This document shows, piece by piece, positions 23,503-35,100 of a stretch of DNA of 64,000 nt (position 1 is the first letter of the stretch; the number at the start of each line of letters is the position of its first letter). Below the pieces are notes generated by a model. That model was not told where the DNA came from. It searched no databases and worked only from the letters and a program-made list of their open reading frames with translations. The DNA is from Chitinophagaceae bacterium (GTDB lineage: Bacteria; Bacteroidota; Bacteroidia; Chitinophagales; UBA10324), in contig JADJAG010000004.1 of NCBI GenBank assembly GCA_016704325.1, forward strand, positions 248,001 to 312,000, given 5' to 3'. Both the position numbers and the translations under genes were made by a program.

Positions 23503-26472
23503 TTATCGGCTTACCTGTAATGGTCTTACAACTTTTGTAAGACCTGTTTTAATGGATACGAAATACAAGCCGTTAGACCACATAGCTGGTATCTCCACAG
23601 ATAAATTCATGTTCGCATAACCGGCTTCTAACTGCCTGTTCATGATAATTTGCCCGAGTGCATTGTGTATTTCCAGCACTGGTATAGCATCCGAAATTTC
23701 ACCGCTGAATGTAATAATAAACGATGACGATGCCGGATTGGGATAAATACTGAATTCCAATAGCTCTTCCCCGGCCAGTTTACAATTCTTAGTCACCTTT
23801 ACTCCTGATGATGTTTTACCGCATCCCGTATTAATATCGATAACTGCAACTTTATAAGTTCCCTTGCTTGAGGCTGTATATGAATTATTAGTAGCGCCGG
23901 TAAGCATAAGGTCGCCTTTATACCATTGATAACTTGCACCTGATGATGGATTGGCCTGTAGCTCAACAGAACCAGTTGCACAGATATTGAGGTTGCCCAG
24001 GGGTATGATGGCCGCTACAGGGTCTAAAACAGATAAGTTTGTTTCAAATGAGGTAGCAGTGCAACCAAAGGAGTTTGATTCCTTCACAGAGTAAGAAGCT
24101 GTTTTTGTTGGAGAATAAGTTTGAAGGGTAGCTCCGGTGATGTTCGCCCCATTTTTGAGCCATTGATATGTGAAGCCTGTTCCAGCATTTGCGGTGAGGG
24201 TTAGAGCGCTTCCCTTGCAAATTGTGACATTTCCGGAAGGCGATATCGAGGCAGTCGGGTTATCATCTGCCTCGCCGTTGCAATTGTCATCGAGGTTGTT
24301 GCAAACTTCGGCAGCACCTGGATGAATAGCGGAATTACCATCATTGCAGTCAGTTTTTTGAGCTGCATACCCTGATGGAATAGTCCCGCAAGTCAGCACG
24401 ATGGAATCCAGGGCACTGCCGAATCCATCACCATCCGTATCAGCATATACAGTTTCAGGTGTAGTTTGAATGCGGGCAATAATAAATGGAAAGTACCCCA
24501 AAACATAATCTTCAATATCAGCCCCTACTACCAGTTTACCATCTTCATTGCCGTCAATTAACTGAAGGCCAAGAAATTGGGGAGACCAAAAATGTGAGCC
24601 AGGAACCCAATATTTAGTCCATTCAATTGTTCCACTTTCTGTTAATGAGGTAACAGCTGCTTTTTCTATGGATGCTCTCCAAATGAACGCCCATTTGCCT
24701 TTAGCATAAGCAGTTGTCGCAAATTCAATAGATTGACTGGGAGAAGATCCAAAACTGGTACTCCAGAGTGTGTTGCCTGATTCATCCATTTTCACGATGT
24801 ACTTTTTATAGTCATTTGGAATAGTTCCTGTCAGGTTGCCATCTGATGAACGGGTAGTTCCCGTTATCAGAAAATTTCCATCAGGGTCTGAAATAATATC
24901 TATGAAGACATCCTTATCAGATCCGCCCAGTGTATGCTGCCATTCAAGATTGCCCGAAGGAGTAAGCTTAAATACCCATTCATCATCTTCACCATGGTAG
25001 CCGGTAACATTGCCATCGCCATTATTTACGTTACCTCCACCTATACATGCCCCGGCACTGGTTACAACAAGAGCTCTTAAATAGTCATTGCCCGATGATC
25101 CCAGAGTTCGTGACCATAGTATGTTTCCACTATCATCCAGTTTCGTTATTAGCATGTCAATCAATCCGTTATTTCCGAGGGCATCGCCGTCAGTGGAAGT
25201 AGTTTCACAGCCTACCAGATATCCGCCACCAGTGCAAAAAGCAAAATCTCTTAATTCATCATCCCCACTACCACCAATTAATTTAGTCCATTGCACATTT
25301 CCATTCATGTCTAATTTAGCAATCAGAGCATCTTTGCCTCCATGATTTCCTGTAGCAACAATATCTGTCGAATAGGTATATCCACCCACTAAGTATCCGC
25401 CATCGGGCGTTTGAAGAATGCGCCTGCTATATTCGGCTGACGAACCCCCAATATTTCTTTGCCACTGTATGATACCTTCAGCATCTGTTTTAATAATCCA
25501 TAAATATGTAGATTCAATATAATCATCGGGGTATGCATGACCTGTTATTACATAGCCCCCATCTGTTGTCGGCTCAAAATCTATTGCGTAATTGTAATCG
25601 TTGTTTTCGAATAAGGAACGTACCCAATCGGTGCTTCCAGTTGAGCTGTACTGAGTCAGGAATACAAAGGAGTTAAAATAATTGTACTTACTTGACAAGG
25701 TAATAACCTTTCCGTTCGGCAATAAACGGACGTCTAGCAAATAATTTTCATTATACTCGGCAGACCATTGCTTGCTTGGAAAATTATTAATTACTCCATC
25801 GCAGTCTTCATCCTTGTCATTACACATTTCGAGTGCGCCGGGGAAAATAGTTTCATTCCAATCGTCGCAATCGGCCTCTGCTCCGTAATCATCCCAATCG
25901 TCATCGATATATTTGAGTGAACCAAATACTTCTACATTTAGGAGTTGCAGGACCCCTGCCGTACCGGAGGCATTGAAGCCATAAATGACCAATTTAATTT
26001 CATTCATAGAAGAAAAATCAGGCATATCCCATGTACCAGTCACCGTGCTGCCACAGAAGCCATTGTAGGGTGATTGATTGCTGCCCTGGTCAGTCCAGGT
26101 AAGGCCTCCATTGGTGCTGTATGCAAAGCGCAAGTATGCAGGTCCGCTGCCGCTGCGCCTGATGTCTGCACTAAATGACGTGATGGTCAGCTTATAGGAG
26201 GGATCGGGCGTTAGGGTGATTTCAACTCCTTTGTAATTGATAAATGTTGGATTATAGGTAGTGGTATTACCAAAGTTGGTGGAGGAAAAACCGGAGGAGC
26301 AGGGAAGAAGCGGAGCGGTTGCCCCATTTACTCGGGTAAGATTAGAGCCGGTCATGTGAGCGCTGACAGTTGCCGGAGCTCCTGAAGTGGCATCGGTGTA
26401 GGAGTAAATCTGAGCTTTAACGGAAAGGCAAAAAGTCAAGAGCACGGTTGAGATGAGAATTAATGTTTTCAT
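23503..26472 (-). CDS. Exported propeller-repeat protein with MopE, Ig-like and T9SS domains
   Basis: The 989-residue protein has a signal peptide (about 1-20, VKAQ). An N-terminal jelly-roll-like part spans about 20-185. A calcium/copper-type MopE motif follows (DDDWDDYGAEADCDDWN...CNDKDEDCDGV). About seven propeller repeats come next (DGGYVITGHAY, WQRNIGGSSA, WQHTLGGSDKD and others), then a second MopE motif (DTDGDGFGS...CNNLDDNCNGE) near 665-720. Two Ig-like repeats (FTYQWLKNGANITGAT, ASYQWYKGDLMLTGAT) precede a type A sorting domain at SIYPNPASS near 907. It is a paralogue of the proteins at 7076 and 9232 in the propeller part and of the next upstream gene in the C-terminal part. Confidence 0.82.
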   Translation of the reverse strand: MKTLILISTVLLTFCLSVKAQIYSYTDATSGAPATVSAHMTGSNLTRVNGATAPLLPCSSGFSSTNFGNTTTYNPTFINYKGVEITLTPDPSYKLTITSFSADIRRSGSGPAYLRFAYSTNGGLTWTDQGSNQSPYNGFCGSTVTGTWDMPDFSSMNEIKLVIYGFNASGTAGVLQLLNVEVFGSLKYIDDDWDDYGAEADCDDWNETIFPGALEMCNDKDEDCDGVINNFPSKQWSAEYNENYLLDVRLLPNGKVITLSSKYNYFNSFVFLTQYSSTGSTDWVRSLFENNDYNYAIDFEPTTDGGYVITGHAYPDDYIESTYLWIIKTDAEGIIQWQRNIGGSSAEYSRRILQTPDGGYLVGGYTYSTDIVATGNHGGKDALIAKLDMNGNVQWTKLIGGSGDDELRDFAFCTGGGYLVGCETTSTDGDALGNNGLIDMLITKLDDSGNILWSRTLGSSGNDYLRALVVTSAGACIGGGNVNNGDGNVTGYHGEDDEWVFKLTPSGNLEWQHTLGGSDKDVFIDIISDPDGNFLITGTTRSSDGNLTGTIPNDYKKYIVKMDESGNTLWSTSFGSSPSQSIEFATTAYAKGKWAFIWRASIEKAAVTSLTESGTIEWTKYWVPGSHFWSPQFLGLQLIDGNEDGKLVVGADIEDYVLGYFPFIIARIQTTPETVYADTDGDGFGSALDSIVLTCGTIPSGYAAQKTDCNDGNSAIHPGAAEVCNNLDDNCNGEADDNPTASISPSGNVTICKGSALTLTANAGTGFTYQWLKNGANITGATLQTYSPTKTASYSVKESNSFGCTATSFETNLSVLDPVAAIIPLGNLNICATGSVELQANPSSGASYQWYKGDLMLTGATNNSYTASSKGTYKVAVIDINTGCGKTSSGVKVTKNCKLAGEELLEFSIYPNPASSSFIITFSGEISDAIPVLEIHNALGQIIMNRQLEAGYANMNLSVEIPAMWSNGLYFVSIKTGLTKVVRPLQVSR

Positions 26473-26528
26473 AAACGATAATTTTTGTTTGTGTTTTTGT
26501 CAATGAATGCATAATGAAAAAAGGATAT

Positions 26529-26572
26529 TAAAAAGAACTCCTGTCAAACGCATTAATTTATGGCAGGAGTCC
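26529..26572 (-). terminator. Intrinsic terminator after the ELWKTDGT-repeat gene
   Basis: On the reverse strand GGACTCCTGCCA pairs with TGACAGGAGTTC, followed by TTTTTAATATCC. It lies between the stop at 26583 and the start of the next gene at 26472. Confidence 0.7.
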
Positions 26573-26582
26573 TTTCAACTGG

Positions 26583-29261
26583 TTAACGTTGTAAAACAAT
26601 TTGTGATGAATAAGTCCGATGCGTTGTGATTACCCTGATCAGATATACTCCGGCAGGCGTTTCCTTCGTGAATGATATTTCCTTTAAAAGTCCTCCATTT
26701 ATTACTGTGACCTTTTCCATCATCATCTGCTGCCCGATTGCATTCATCACTTCTATAGTGGCTGTTTCATCGCCCAGGTTTTCCAACCGGATCATGAATT
26801 TTCCACCGGAAGGATTTGGATAGACGTTCAATGTACCCATGCTTTCCTTTTCATCCGATAGTTTACAGGATTTGGTTACCAGGGTCTCCGGTGATGTTTT
26901 TGTACAACCATTAGCTTTAGTTACTACTACTTTGTAACCAGCGGCAACGGTGGCAGTAAATTGCTGATTGGTTGCCCCGGTTATTTTGCTGCCGTTTTTC
27001 TTCCACTGATAGGAAAAATTGTTGCCGGCATTGGTCTGAAGTATAACCGAACCGGTTGCACAGATATCAAGATTGCCTAATGGTGTAATAACGGCATCAG
27101 GCTTGCTTAACGTTTTAAGGATAGTGACGGGTGAAGTGGCATTGCAACTGAAGCCATTGCCCATGTCAACCGTATAATCGCCCTTCGCTGCGGTGATATA
27201 ACTGGAAGCGGTGGCATTGCTGATGATGGCGCCATCTTTTTTCCATTGATATGAATAATTTGTTCCGGTGTTTGCTGTAAAGACTACCTCTGTTCCTTTG
27301 CATACTTCCACGGTGCCGGCAGGAGAAATTGTCGCTGTCAGCGCATTTTCATCTGTCAGACCATTGCAATTATCATCAACTGTATTGCACATATCCGGCG
27401 CTCCGGGATGAATGGATGCATTGGCATCATTGCAATCGGTGTTATCCATTACAAGACCTGCTTCGATGGCACAGGCAGTAAATGAACTTAATGGATTCCC
27501 AAACAAGTCATTGTCGGCATCTGTATAAACTGTGATGGAGGGAGCAAACGTAGCAGAAATCGTATGCCCTGCTGTTACATTGTTAAAAGTAAAAGTGTTG
27601 ATCTTACCCTGCGAAACATTATCTACGATAACATCGCTGATACAAAAAATGGCATCGGGAGTAATTGTAATAACCTGCGTGTCGCCATTTTCCACTATGA
27701 TGGCTCCATCTGGAGATATGGTCCCATGGACTCCTGCGCTGGCTTCAATAGTATGCGGTGATGGAATTTTCCATAATTCATATCCATGAACTGGATCGGC
27801 CGCAGCAAACAGCAATGTGCCGTTCAAATCGGCAACAAATTCCATTTCCAAACCACCCGGTCCAAGGTCAAAAGATTTTACCACAGCGGTTCCTGCGGCG
27901 GTGCCATCCGTTTTCCATATTGCATAATCATTTTCATAATTGATTGCTGAAAAAAACATTTTTTCTTTGCCGTTCATTAAAAAATAGGGATAGGAGCTGG
28001 CCACACCCGGATGAATATCCTTTAGCCATGAAATGCTGCCGCTTGTATTATCAACTACCCATGGCTCTCCTCCGGGATAAAATGTATTAGCACTAAATAT
28101 CAATGACCCGTTCACATTTCCCATAGCGCCAGGATAGGATGAGCCGACACCTGGCTCCAGATCTGCAACACCGGTACTTATGCCATCGGTGTACCATAGT
28201 TCTCTACCATGAGTTGGCTCACTTGCTTCGAAGAATATGAACTCATTAAAAATTCCTATGAAATATGGTTCGCTGCTGTTATTTCCAGGATTGATGTCAT
28301 TAACCAATACTGTTCCTGATGCAGTACCATCTGTTTTCCACAATTCTGTTCCAACGGCTGCATTTGTTGCTCTGAGATAAAGTATGCCATTTAATTCAGA
28401 TAATAGTGCAGGGGAAGAGCTGACTGACCCCGGATTAATATCTTTTACTAAAACAGTTCCTGCTGTTGTTCCATCTGTTTTCCATAGTTCAGTGCCATTG
28501 GTTGCGTCTTCCGCACTAAAAATTATTGCTCCATTCAACTCTTGCAGAAAGGTTGGGGATGAATCGAAAGCCCCTGCAAAAATATCCTTAACTAAAACCG
28601 TTCCCGCTGTTGTTCCGTCAGTTTTCCACAATTCAGTTCCATTACTCAAAGTAGTTGCTCCAAAAAGTGCAACACCATTAATGGTTGCAATTGGATATGG
28701 ATTAGAACTGCCTCCAATCCAAGTGTTAAAAATATCCTTCAGTAAAACTGTACCCGCAGTGGTGCCATCTGTTTTCCATATCTCTGTCTGATTAAATAAG
28801 TCTTTCGCTTTAAAAATTAATATGCCATTCAGGCTGGCAATGAAGGAAGGATCTGAACTGGTTGCACCGGCATAAATATCTTTCACCAGCACGGTTCCCG
28901 CTGTAGTTCCATCTGTTTTCCATAATTCAGTTCCGTTGACAGGGTCTGTCGCTCTAAAAAAAACAACTCCGTTTAATGCTGCAATAAAAAAGGGAGAGGA
29001 ACTACCAGTGCCCGGATTAATATCTTTAATCAGAACAGTACCTGCTGCTGTTCCGTCTGTTTTCCATAATTCCTTTCCATTCGAATCTTCAGCAACGATA
29101 AGTACGGCATCATTGATCTCTGCCATAAAGGAAGGAATCGAGTGGTCTGCTCCGGGGAAGATATCCTTCACCATTTCTGGGACTTGGGAAAACAATGGCA
29201 TCCAAGATAAACTCAGAAGAAAAACCAGGGTTGATTGCTTTAATGTTAAAAGTGTTTTCAT
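26583..29261 (-). CDS. ELWKTDGT-repeat exported protein with MopE, Ig-like and T9SS domains
   Basis: The 892-residue protein has a signal peptide (about 1-25). Its first 500 residues hold around ten repeats of about 47-50 residues with the hallmark ELWKTDGTTAGTVLVKDI. A small beta domain (HTIEASAGVHGTISPDG) follows near 510. A MopE metal-binding motif (DADNDLFGN...CNTVDDNCNGL), two Ig-like repeats (YSYQWKKDGAIISNAT, FSYQWKKNGSKITGAT) and a type A sorting domain (NVYPNPSGGKF near 817) come after. The ELWKTDGT repeat is common in Bacteroidota surface proteins and probably forms a propeller; no function is established. Confidence 0.82.
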   Translation of the reverse strand: MKTLLTLKQSTLVFLLSLSWMPLFSQVPEMVKDIFPGADHSIPSFMAEINDAVLIVAEDSNGKELWKTDGTAAGTVLIKDINPGTGSSSPFFIAALNGVVFFRATDPVNGTELWKTDGTTAGTVLVKDIYAGATSSDPSFIASLNGILIFKAKDLFNQTEIWKTDGTTAGTVLLKDIFNTWIGGSSNPYPIATINGVALFGATTLSNGTELWKTDGTTAGTVLVKDIFAGAFDSSPTFLQELNGAIIFSAEDATNGTELWKTDGTTAGTVLVKDINPGSVSSSPALLSELNGILYLRATNAAVGTELWKTDGTASGTVLVNDINPGNNSSEPYFIGIFNEFIFFEASEPTHGRELWYTDGISTGVADLEPGVGSSYPGAMGNVNGSLIFSANTFYPGGEPWVVDNTSGSISWLKDIHPGVASSYPYFLMNGKEKMFFSAINYENDYAIWKTDGTAAGTAVVKSFDLGPGGLEMEFVADLNGTLLFAAADPVHGYELWKIPSPHTIEASAGVHGTISPDGAIIVENGDTQVITITPDAIFCISDVIVDNVSQGKINTFTFNNVTAGHTISATFAPSITVYTDADNDLFGNPLSSFTACAIEAGLVMDNTDCNDANASIHPGAPDMCNTVDDNCNGLTDENALTATISPAGTVEVCKGTEVVFTANTGTNYSYQWKKDGAIISNATASSYITAAKGDYTVDMGNGFSCNATSPVTILKTLSKPDAVITPLGNLDICATGSVILQTNAGNNFSYQWKKNGSKITGATNQQFTATVAAGYKVVVTKANGCTKTSPETLVTKSCKLSDEKESMGTLNVYPNPSGGKFMIRLENLGDETATIEVMNAIGQQMMMEKVTVINGGLLKEISFTKETPAGVYLIRVITTHRTYSSQIVLQR

Positions 29262-29904
29262 GATAATAAGTTTAAAATGTTAAATAGGTTATAGTTTGTA
29301 ATGGAATTTAAATTTTTAGAAAAACGGTAACTCTCATTCCATGTGGTTGTAACATGAATAAATATTTATATGAAGAGCTACGGACAAAAGTAGCAGGTCA
29401 ATAAAGGGAAATCAATCCCCAATCTATGGGACAGGGTAAGGAGTGTATTGTACTCAAGAGTAATTGGCTGTATCAGCTTGCAAATGGTTGCTGTAACCGC
29501 TTGCGTATTAGCGCGGCTATGAGAAGGGTTTACTAAAGATTTATGAAATAAAAATGTACCGCCTTATATCATGCTTTACATATTTATGCAGGTATTTTAG
29601 TACCCGGCCAAACGCATGTGTCATGAGGTCTGCAGTCTTTTTCTATTCTGCAATGATCTATACCGCAATCGAAAATAGCGCTGTATCCTTCTCAAAGGAA
29701 CAGGTCAAACCAGTTTGCGATAGTATTTTTTTAGCAGTAAAGTCCATCGCTTAATTGGAAATTTTATTGACGATTCGTTCCGCTTATTTGACAGATTTCA
29801 GGTAGCACATCAGTGACGCGCTTGCCAACCCAGCCAATATAAAATGCCACAGGCCCATGCAACAACATGGTTGTTACAAAGGCCTGCTACATCTTTTGAT
29901 CATC
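29262..29904. other. Intergenic region
   Basis: This 640-bp AT-rich stretch has no supported gene; a 66-codon frame at 29554-29754 is most likely chance. Near 29848-29887 AGGCCTTTGTAACAAC and GTTGTTGCATGGGCCT (reverse strand) can pair and may terminate the gene at 29905-31986. Confidence 0.4.
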
Positions 29905-31986
29905 TTACTGTTTCACCAATTTCTGAATAACAGAATAATCAGCAGCAGAAATTTTGAGGAAGTAAATTCCTGCAGCAAGGTTGGACACGTCCAGTATGCT
30001 TTCATTTTTCAATAGCACCTTTCTTTCGCCGGTTACGTTGGTCAGCTCCACTTCAAAATCTGCTGCTGTTGCAGTCATAATATGAACCCTGTCCGAAGCA
30101 GGATTTGGGAATATGGAAACAGAAAAATCAGTTTGCATTTTTCCATCCATCTTGCAGGGCACGGTAACTTCTACAATTTCAGAAGTCTTGGTACAGCCAT
30201 TGGCATTCGTTACTTCCACTTTATAATTGCCCTGTTCAGTCGCGTTGTAAGCGGATAGTGTGGCGCCGGAAATGAAATTGCTTCCTTTCCTCCATTGATA
30301 CGTGAGCCCGTCACCCGTATTAGCCTGCAGCACCACGCTGCCACCTTCACAGAAAGTAGTTGGCCCCTGCGGCGTGATAACGGCTAACGGATCTTCATAC
30401 TCGGTAATTTTTACTGCTGCAGAAGTATTGGTACATCCGTTGGAAGTATTGGTTACGAGCACCTGGTATTTGCCTTTTGTGCCGGCAGTATAGGTGATGT
30501 CCGTTGCGCCTGCTATCGGTTCATCTTTTTTCAACCACTGGTAAGCCCTGTTGGATCCTCCTGATGCGGTGAGCAACACATCATCACCTTTGCAAATAGC
30601 AACAGGACCTTCCGGTGTGATTGCTGCATCCGGTTGTCCTTTTACATCCAGCATGAGCTCAGTGGAGAAATCGGTTCCACCACCCGGACAGGTTGCCTGC
30701 AGCACATAATAGAAAATACCTTTCTTGAGTTTGCCTGTTGTGTAGGAAGTAGTAGTGGCACCATTGCCACCGCTCACATTTGCATAAGGACCGCCGGTAG
30801 TTTCTGACACCATCCACTGGAAAGTAACAGACTCATCAGCGCTTGTTCCCGTTGCTGACATCAGGTAGATGTCTTTGGCACAGGCTGTAACTGAAGCCGG
30901 AGAAATATTTCCCCCCTCTGCTATACACGCTGAATTATCCGTTAGTAAGCAAATATTATCGAGAAGTACGGTCTCTGTTCCCTGGATAAATTCCAGTTCC
31001 AGCGACAATTCCTGGACATTGTTCAGCAACCCCTCCCACGTTCCGGAAGTAACGGTCCATTCCGCTGGATCAATTGGGATAGTGAATGTTTTCCATTGAT
31101 TTTTTGCTTCTCCGATTTCTATATAATCAGGTGGAATGATTGCTGTTCCACCACTGCCTGAAATTTTTACGAGATATTCTTTCGACATATAGAGCGAGGC
31201 GGATGCATTTACGCGCAGATCGAAATGAAAGACCGCATTCGCTCCTAATACACTCCAGTCACCCAGAAACTTCCATGGTGAATAGGCCAATGAAATCTGG
31301 TTTGAAGCATCACCAATTTGCATAGCTCCTCCGGGGTTACCACCCGTTTCTGAATAGGTAACTGAAGCAACATTTTCACAATTCCATCCATCAAACCCAT
31401 AGGTTTCAAAATCTGAACATACATCTCCGCTGATTTCATTTGTTCCCGGAGTGAATGATAAAGCGACATTGTCAATGTAGGTATCTTCCACTCCCCCGAT
31501 AAATTCAACACGGATACGGACTTGGTTCACATTGTCAAGTATCTCTTCCCAACTCCCGCTTAATACCGTCCAGTTAGCCGCATTGACAGGCACCGATATA
31601 TGCACCCAGGCATTGTGAGGGGCAATATAACCGGGCAATGCATGTGCGGTCCCGGCCGGACCGGAAATTTCTATGACCCATGGGAAATCCTCAATTTCAT
31701 CGTTATCTGATGTTGCCACTTTCATGTCGAATGAAATTTCCTGGCCATCATCATCCCATAGGCCAAAGTAAACAGGAGGTATAGTCATCACCGAAATGAC
31801 ACCGGTAGCAGGATCATCAAAATGAAGGCAGCCACCCGGCAGGCCATTGGTGGGATTATGAAGCAGCGCTCCATCACCTTCCAGTTCCCATTGGGAAATA
31901 TCGGGGTTATCGAAAGTCGTGATGATTTGCGCATGGCTGCTCACCTGTAAAGCAAAAACCAAGATGGCTGTAGCAATTGTTCTCAT
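29905..31986 (-). CDS. Exported protein with two laminin-B-like domains, Ig-like repeats and T9SS domain
   Basis: The 693-residue protein has a signal peptide (about 1-19, SHAQ). Two domains of about 150 residues resemble laminin B (domain IV): ITTFDNPDISQWELEGDG...PPVYFGLWDDDGQEISFDMKV, and CSDFETYGFDGWNC...SPWKFLGDWSV...FHFDLRV. A ladder of Ig-like repeats (about 345-600) with the motifs VTFQWMVSET, RAYQWLKKDEP and LTYQWRKGSNF follows. A type A sorting domain begins at SIFPNPASD near 620. Its last ~295 residues are almost identical to those of the neighbour at 32138. It may bind surface glycans or matrix (inference). Confidence 0.8.
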   Translation of the reverse strand: MRTIATAILVFALQVSSHAQIITTFDNPDISQWELEGDGALLHNPTNGLPGGCLHFDDPATGVISVMTIPPVYFGLWDDDGQEISFDMKVATSDNDEIEDFPWVIEISGPAGTAHALPGYIAPHNAWVHISVPVNAANWTVLSGSWEEILDNVNQVRIRVEFIGGVEDTYIDNVALSFTPGTNEISGDVCSDFETYGFDGWNCENVASVTYSETGGNPGGAMQIGDASNQISLAYSPWKFLGDWSVLGANAVFHFDLRVNASASLYMSKEYLVKISGSGGTAIIPPDYIEIGEAKNQWKTFTIPIDPAEWTVTSGTWEGLLNNVQELSLELEFIQGTETVLLDNICLLTDNSACIAEGGNISPASVTACAKDIYLMSATGTSADESVTFQWMVSETTGGPYANVSGGNGATTTSYTTGKLKKGIFYYVLQATCPGGGTDFSTELMLDVKGQPDAAITPEGPVAICKGDDVLLTASGGSNRAYQWLKKDEPIAGATDITYTAGTKGKYQVLVTNTSNGCTNTSAAVKITEYEDPLAVITPQGPTTFCEGGSVVLQANTGDGLTYQWRKGSNFISGATLSAYNATEQGNYKVEVTNANGCTKTSEIVEVTVPCKMDGKMQTDFSVSIFPNPASDRVHIMTATAADFEVELTNVTGERKVLLKNESILDVSNLAAGIYFLKISAADYSVIQKLVKQ

Positions 31987-32059
31987 GAATGAATTGTGGT
32001 TTTAAAAGGGTTTAAAGAAACTTGTATTCCAAAAATTTATTAATGCCTTTTTGTTGAGC

Positions 32060-32118
32060 AAAAAAGGCCGGCATGTCAGGTTCATGGGATTCACCCCACG
32101 GAACAGAACATGCCGGCA
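32060..32118 (-). terminator. Intrinsic terminator after the 32138-35506 gene
   Basis: On the reverse strand TGCCGGCATGT and ACATGCCGGC form a perfect long stem, followed by CTTTTTT. It lies 20 bp downstream of the stop codon. Confidence 0.8.
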
Positions 32119-32137
32119 TTTACAATCAGGCCTCGCT

Positions 32138-35100
32138 TTACTGTTTCATCAGCTTCTGAATAACAGAATAATCAGCAGCAGAAATTTTGAGGAAGTAAAT
32201 TCCTGCAGCAAGGTTGGACACGTCCACAATGCTTTCATTTTTCAGCAGCACCATCCTCTCGCCGGTTACGTTGGTCAGTTCCACTTCAAAATCTGCTGCT
32301 GTTGCAGTCACAATATGCACCCGGTCCGAAGCAGGATTTGGGAATATGGAAACAGAGAAATCAGTTGGTACTTTTCCATCCACCCTGCAAGGCACGGTAA
32401 CTTCTACAATGTCAGAGGCCTTGGTGCAGCCGTTGGCATTCGTTATCTCCACTTTATAATTGCCCTGTTCAGTCGCGTTGTAAGCGGATAGTGTGGCGCC
32501 GGAAATGAAATTGCTTCCTTTCCTCCATTGATACGTGAGCCCGTCACCGGTATTGGCCTGCAGCACCACGCTGCCACCTTCACAGAAAGTAGTTGGCCCC
32601 TGCGGTGTGATAGTAGCTAACGGATCTTCATACTCGGTAATTTTTACTGCTGCAGAAGTATTGGTGCATCCGGTGGTAGTGTTGGTGACCAGCACCTGGT
32701 ATTTACCTTTGGTGCCGGCTGTATAAGTGATATCCGTTGCGCCTGCTATCGGTTCATCTTTTTTCAACCACTGGTAAGCCCTGTTGGATCCTCCTGATGC
32801 GGTGAGCAACACATCATCACCTTTGCAAATAGCAACAGGACCTTCCGGTGTGATTGCTGCATCCGGTTGTCCTTTTACATCCAGCATGAGCTCAGTGGAG
32901 AAATCGGTTCCACCACCCGGACAGGTTGCCTGCAGCACATAATAGAAAATACCTTTCTTGAGTTTGCCTGTTGTGTAGGAAGTAGTGGTAGCACCGCTTC
33001 CGCCAGTAACAACTGAATAGGGACCTCCGGAAGTTTCTGATACCATCCATTGATAGGTAGCGGAGGGATCTTCCGAAACTCCCGATGATGACATCATAAA
33101 CAGATCCTTTGCGCAGGCAATTGCGGAAGCAGGGTTTACGATGCCTCCATTCGCAACACAACCACTGGTAAAGTCATCACAGCCGATATCATGCGGAGCA
33201 TTTCTTGTCTCACAATCAAAATCGGTGGTAACATAAACTGGTGGAGTAGTGCCGGTTCCGTCAAGCGTAACGGATTGATAACTCCCATGTAAATCATTGC
33301 TGTTGTTCTTAAAGAATGGATTCGCCACCTGAGAATTCGCATCCGTACCGGGATTTACTGTCATGGCGGCTTGCCATGCCGCAATGGTGGCATAATTAAT
33401 TGTAATAGCCCTGCCAATAGCGCCATTTGTTAAATCGGCTAAGTAATAATTGTTGTAATCGGCAAGTGAACCGGCACCTCCATATTGAGTAGCAGCGTTG
33501 GTATAAAAACAACTGTGATATGCCACTCCTGTTTGCCCGGTGGTATAATTTGCAAACACATTATTTTTTATTTGAAAAGATTCATTAATACTACTAATTG
33601 CTAAACAAATTGAAGAAGCATTAGGGAATGTGCTTCCGTCTATACTTACGCTATTATTGTAAACTTCAGATGTAACATTGCCGGTATTGTCCTGGAAGAA
33701 AATTCCCAGAACTGCTGCTGTCGTAGTCGCAACTCCTGTATAGGAACTTAATAGATTGCTAATGCTATTATTAAAAATTTTGAAACTCATCGTTTGGTTG
33801 TCCCAACGAAACCTGATACCGGATACCCAATGCGCAGTGTTTAAGGCTGTATTGCTTCGTCTTAATGTGTGGATTATATTGTTGCTTATTTCGTTACTGC
33901 CCCACGAATTACTAACCACAATACCATCTACGTCACCTATTGTGGAAGTGCCGGTGATATTTTGAATCATGCAGTTGCGTACTGTAAAATTATACTGCCC
34001 GGCCATGGAGACTCCATACGCACCGCCATTAATAATGTCATCGGGTACATTAGGGTCGCCAATGTAATTGTAAGTGCTGCAGGATGATGTAATGATTTGG
34101 TTGCCTTCATCAGCCGGACCGGTTGCATTGTTGGGGCCGCTAAGAGATATACCAACGTTGCAGTCTTTTATGTTTATATCACGAAATGTATTGTATGAAT
34201 TGCTGCCTGCAAAACCGCCTGGAGATGTTGTGCTGAATGATGCTATACCGTAAACGCCTCCGTGAGCACGATTCAGATCTACTGAAATCTTATCGAAGAA
34301 GTTATTTTGCGCACCCTTAGAGCCAAGCAGTTCAAAGACTGCCAACCCGATTTCAACGGTTTGCGGAGCACCATGTGTAATAAGATTGAGGTTACTGATG
34401 GTAGTGTATGATGCGCAAACCCCAATCAACGGTTCTATATCATGGCTTAGTGCCCCGGTGCTCACACCTGTTCCCCAACCGGCTCCTGATGCTGAAATAC
34501 TGGAACCCCTGTACGCTAATGTTGCAGGGTCTCCTGTTTTTGAAATGGTAAGCAAATTGGTAACATCTGCATTTGGAGTGGCCACAAAAAGGGGAAAGAT
34601 GTTACTGCCGTTTGCCACTGTCGTATCATATTGTGCATCCGTCAGGTTTAAGGTAACAGCGCCTGAAAGTCCTTTGTGGTTTACATCAGCAAGGGCCTGG
34701 CTAAGGCTGTTATAGGTTTGACCAACACCTACATCGTATGATCCGGCAGTGATAGCCGTTGGTGCGCCGGGTGTAAAACGAAAATGGTAGGAAGGCCATC
34801 CGCTTAAAGGACTTAACATGCGATGACTTACGATAGAAGAACCCGTAATGGCATCAATAAATTTATTGTGACCACCGGTACCCCATTCAATACCGATCAT
34901 GGCGCCGCCGCTGGTGGTTTGTGCGCCAATCACATTCAGTGTGCCATAGCGGAATTCAATCACATTGGTAGTTTCGTAGAGGATCACCTGGCAGTTCATT
35001 CTCACGTTGCTGCCGGGTGTGCCGGTAAAGGTTGGGTAGTTGGTGTATTGAATAGTAAACGTCATGCTGCCGGGAGAGCCTTGTGTCTGGTATAAAATAT

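Noticed and set aside
29554..29754. 66-codon open frame
   Set aside because: No start signal, no recognisable protein pattern and AT-rich composition; most likely chance.
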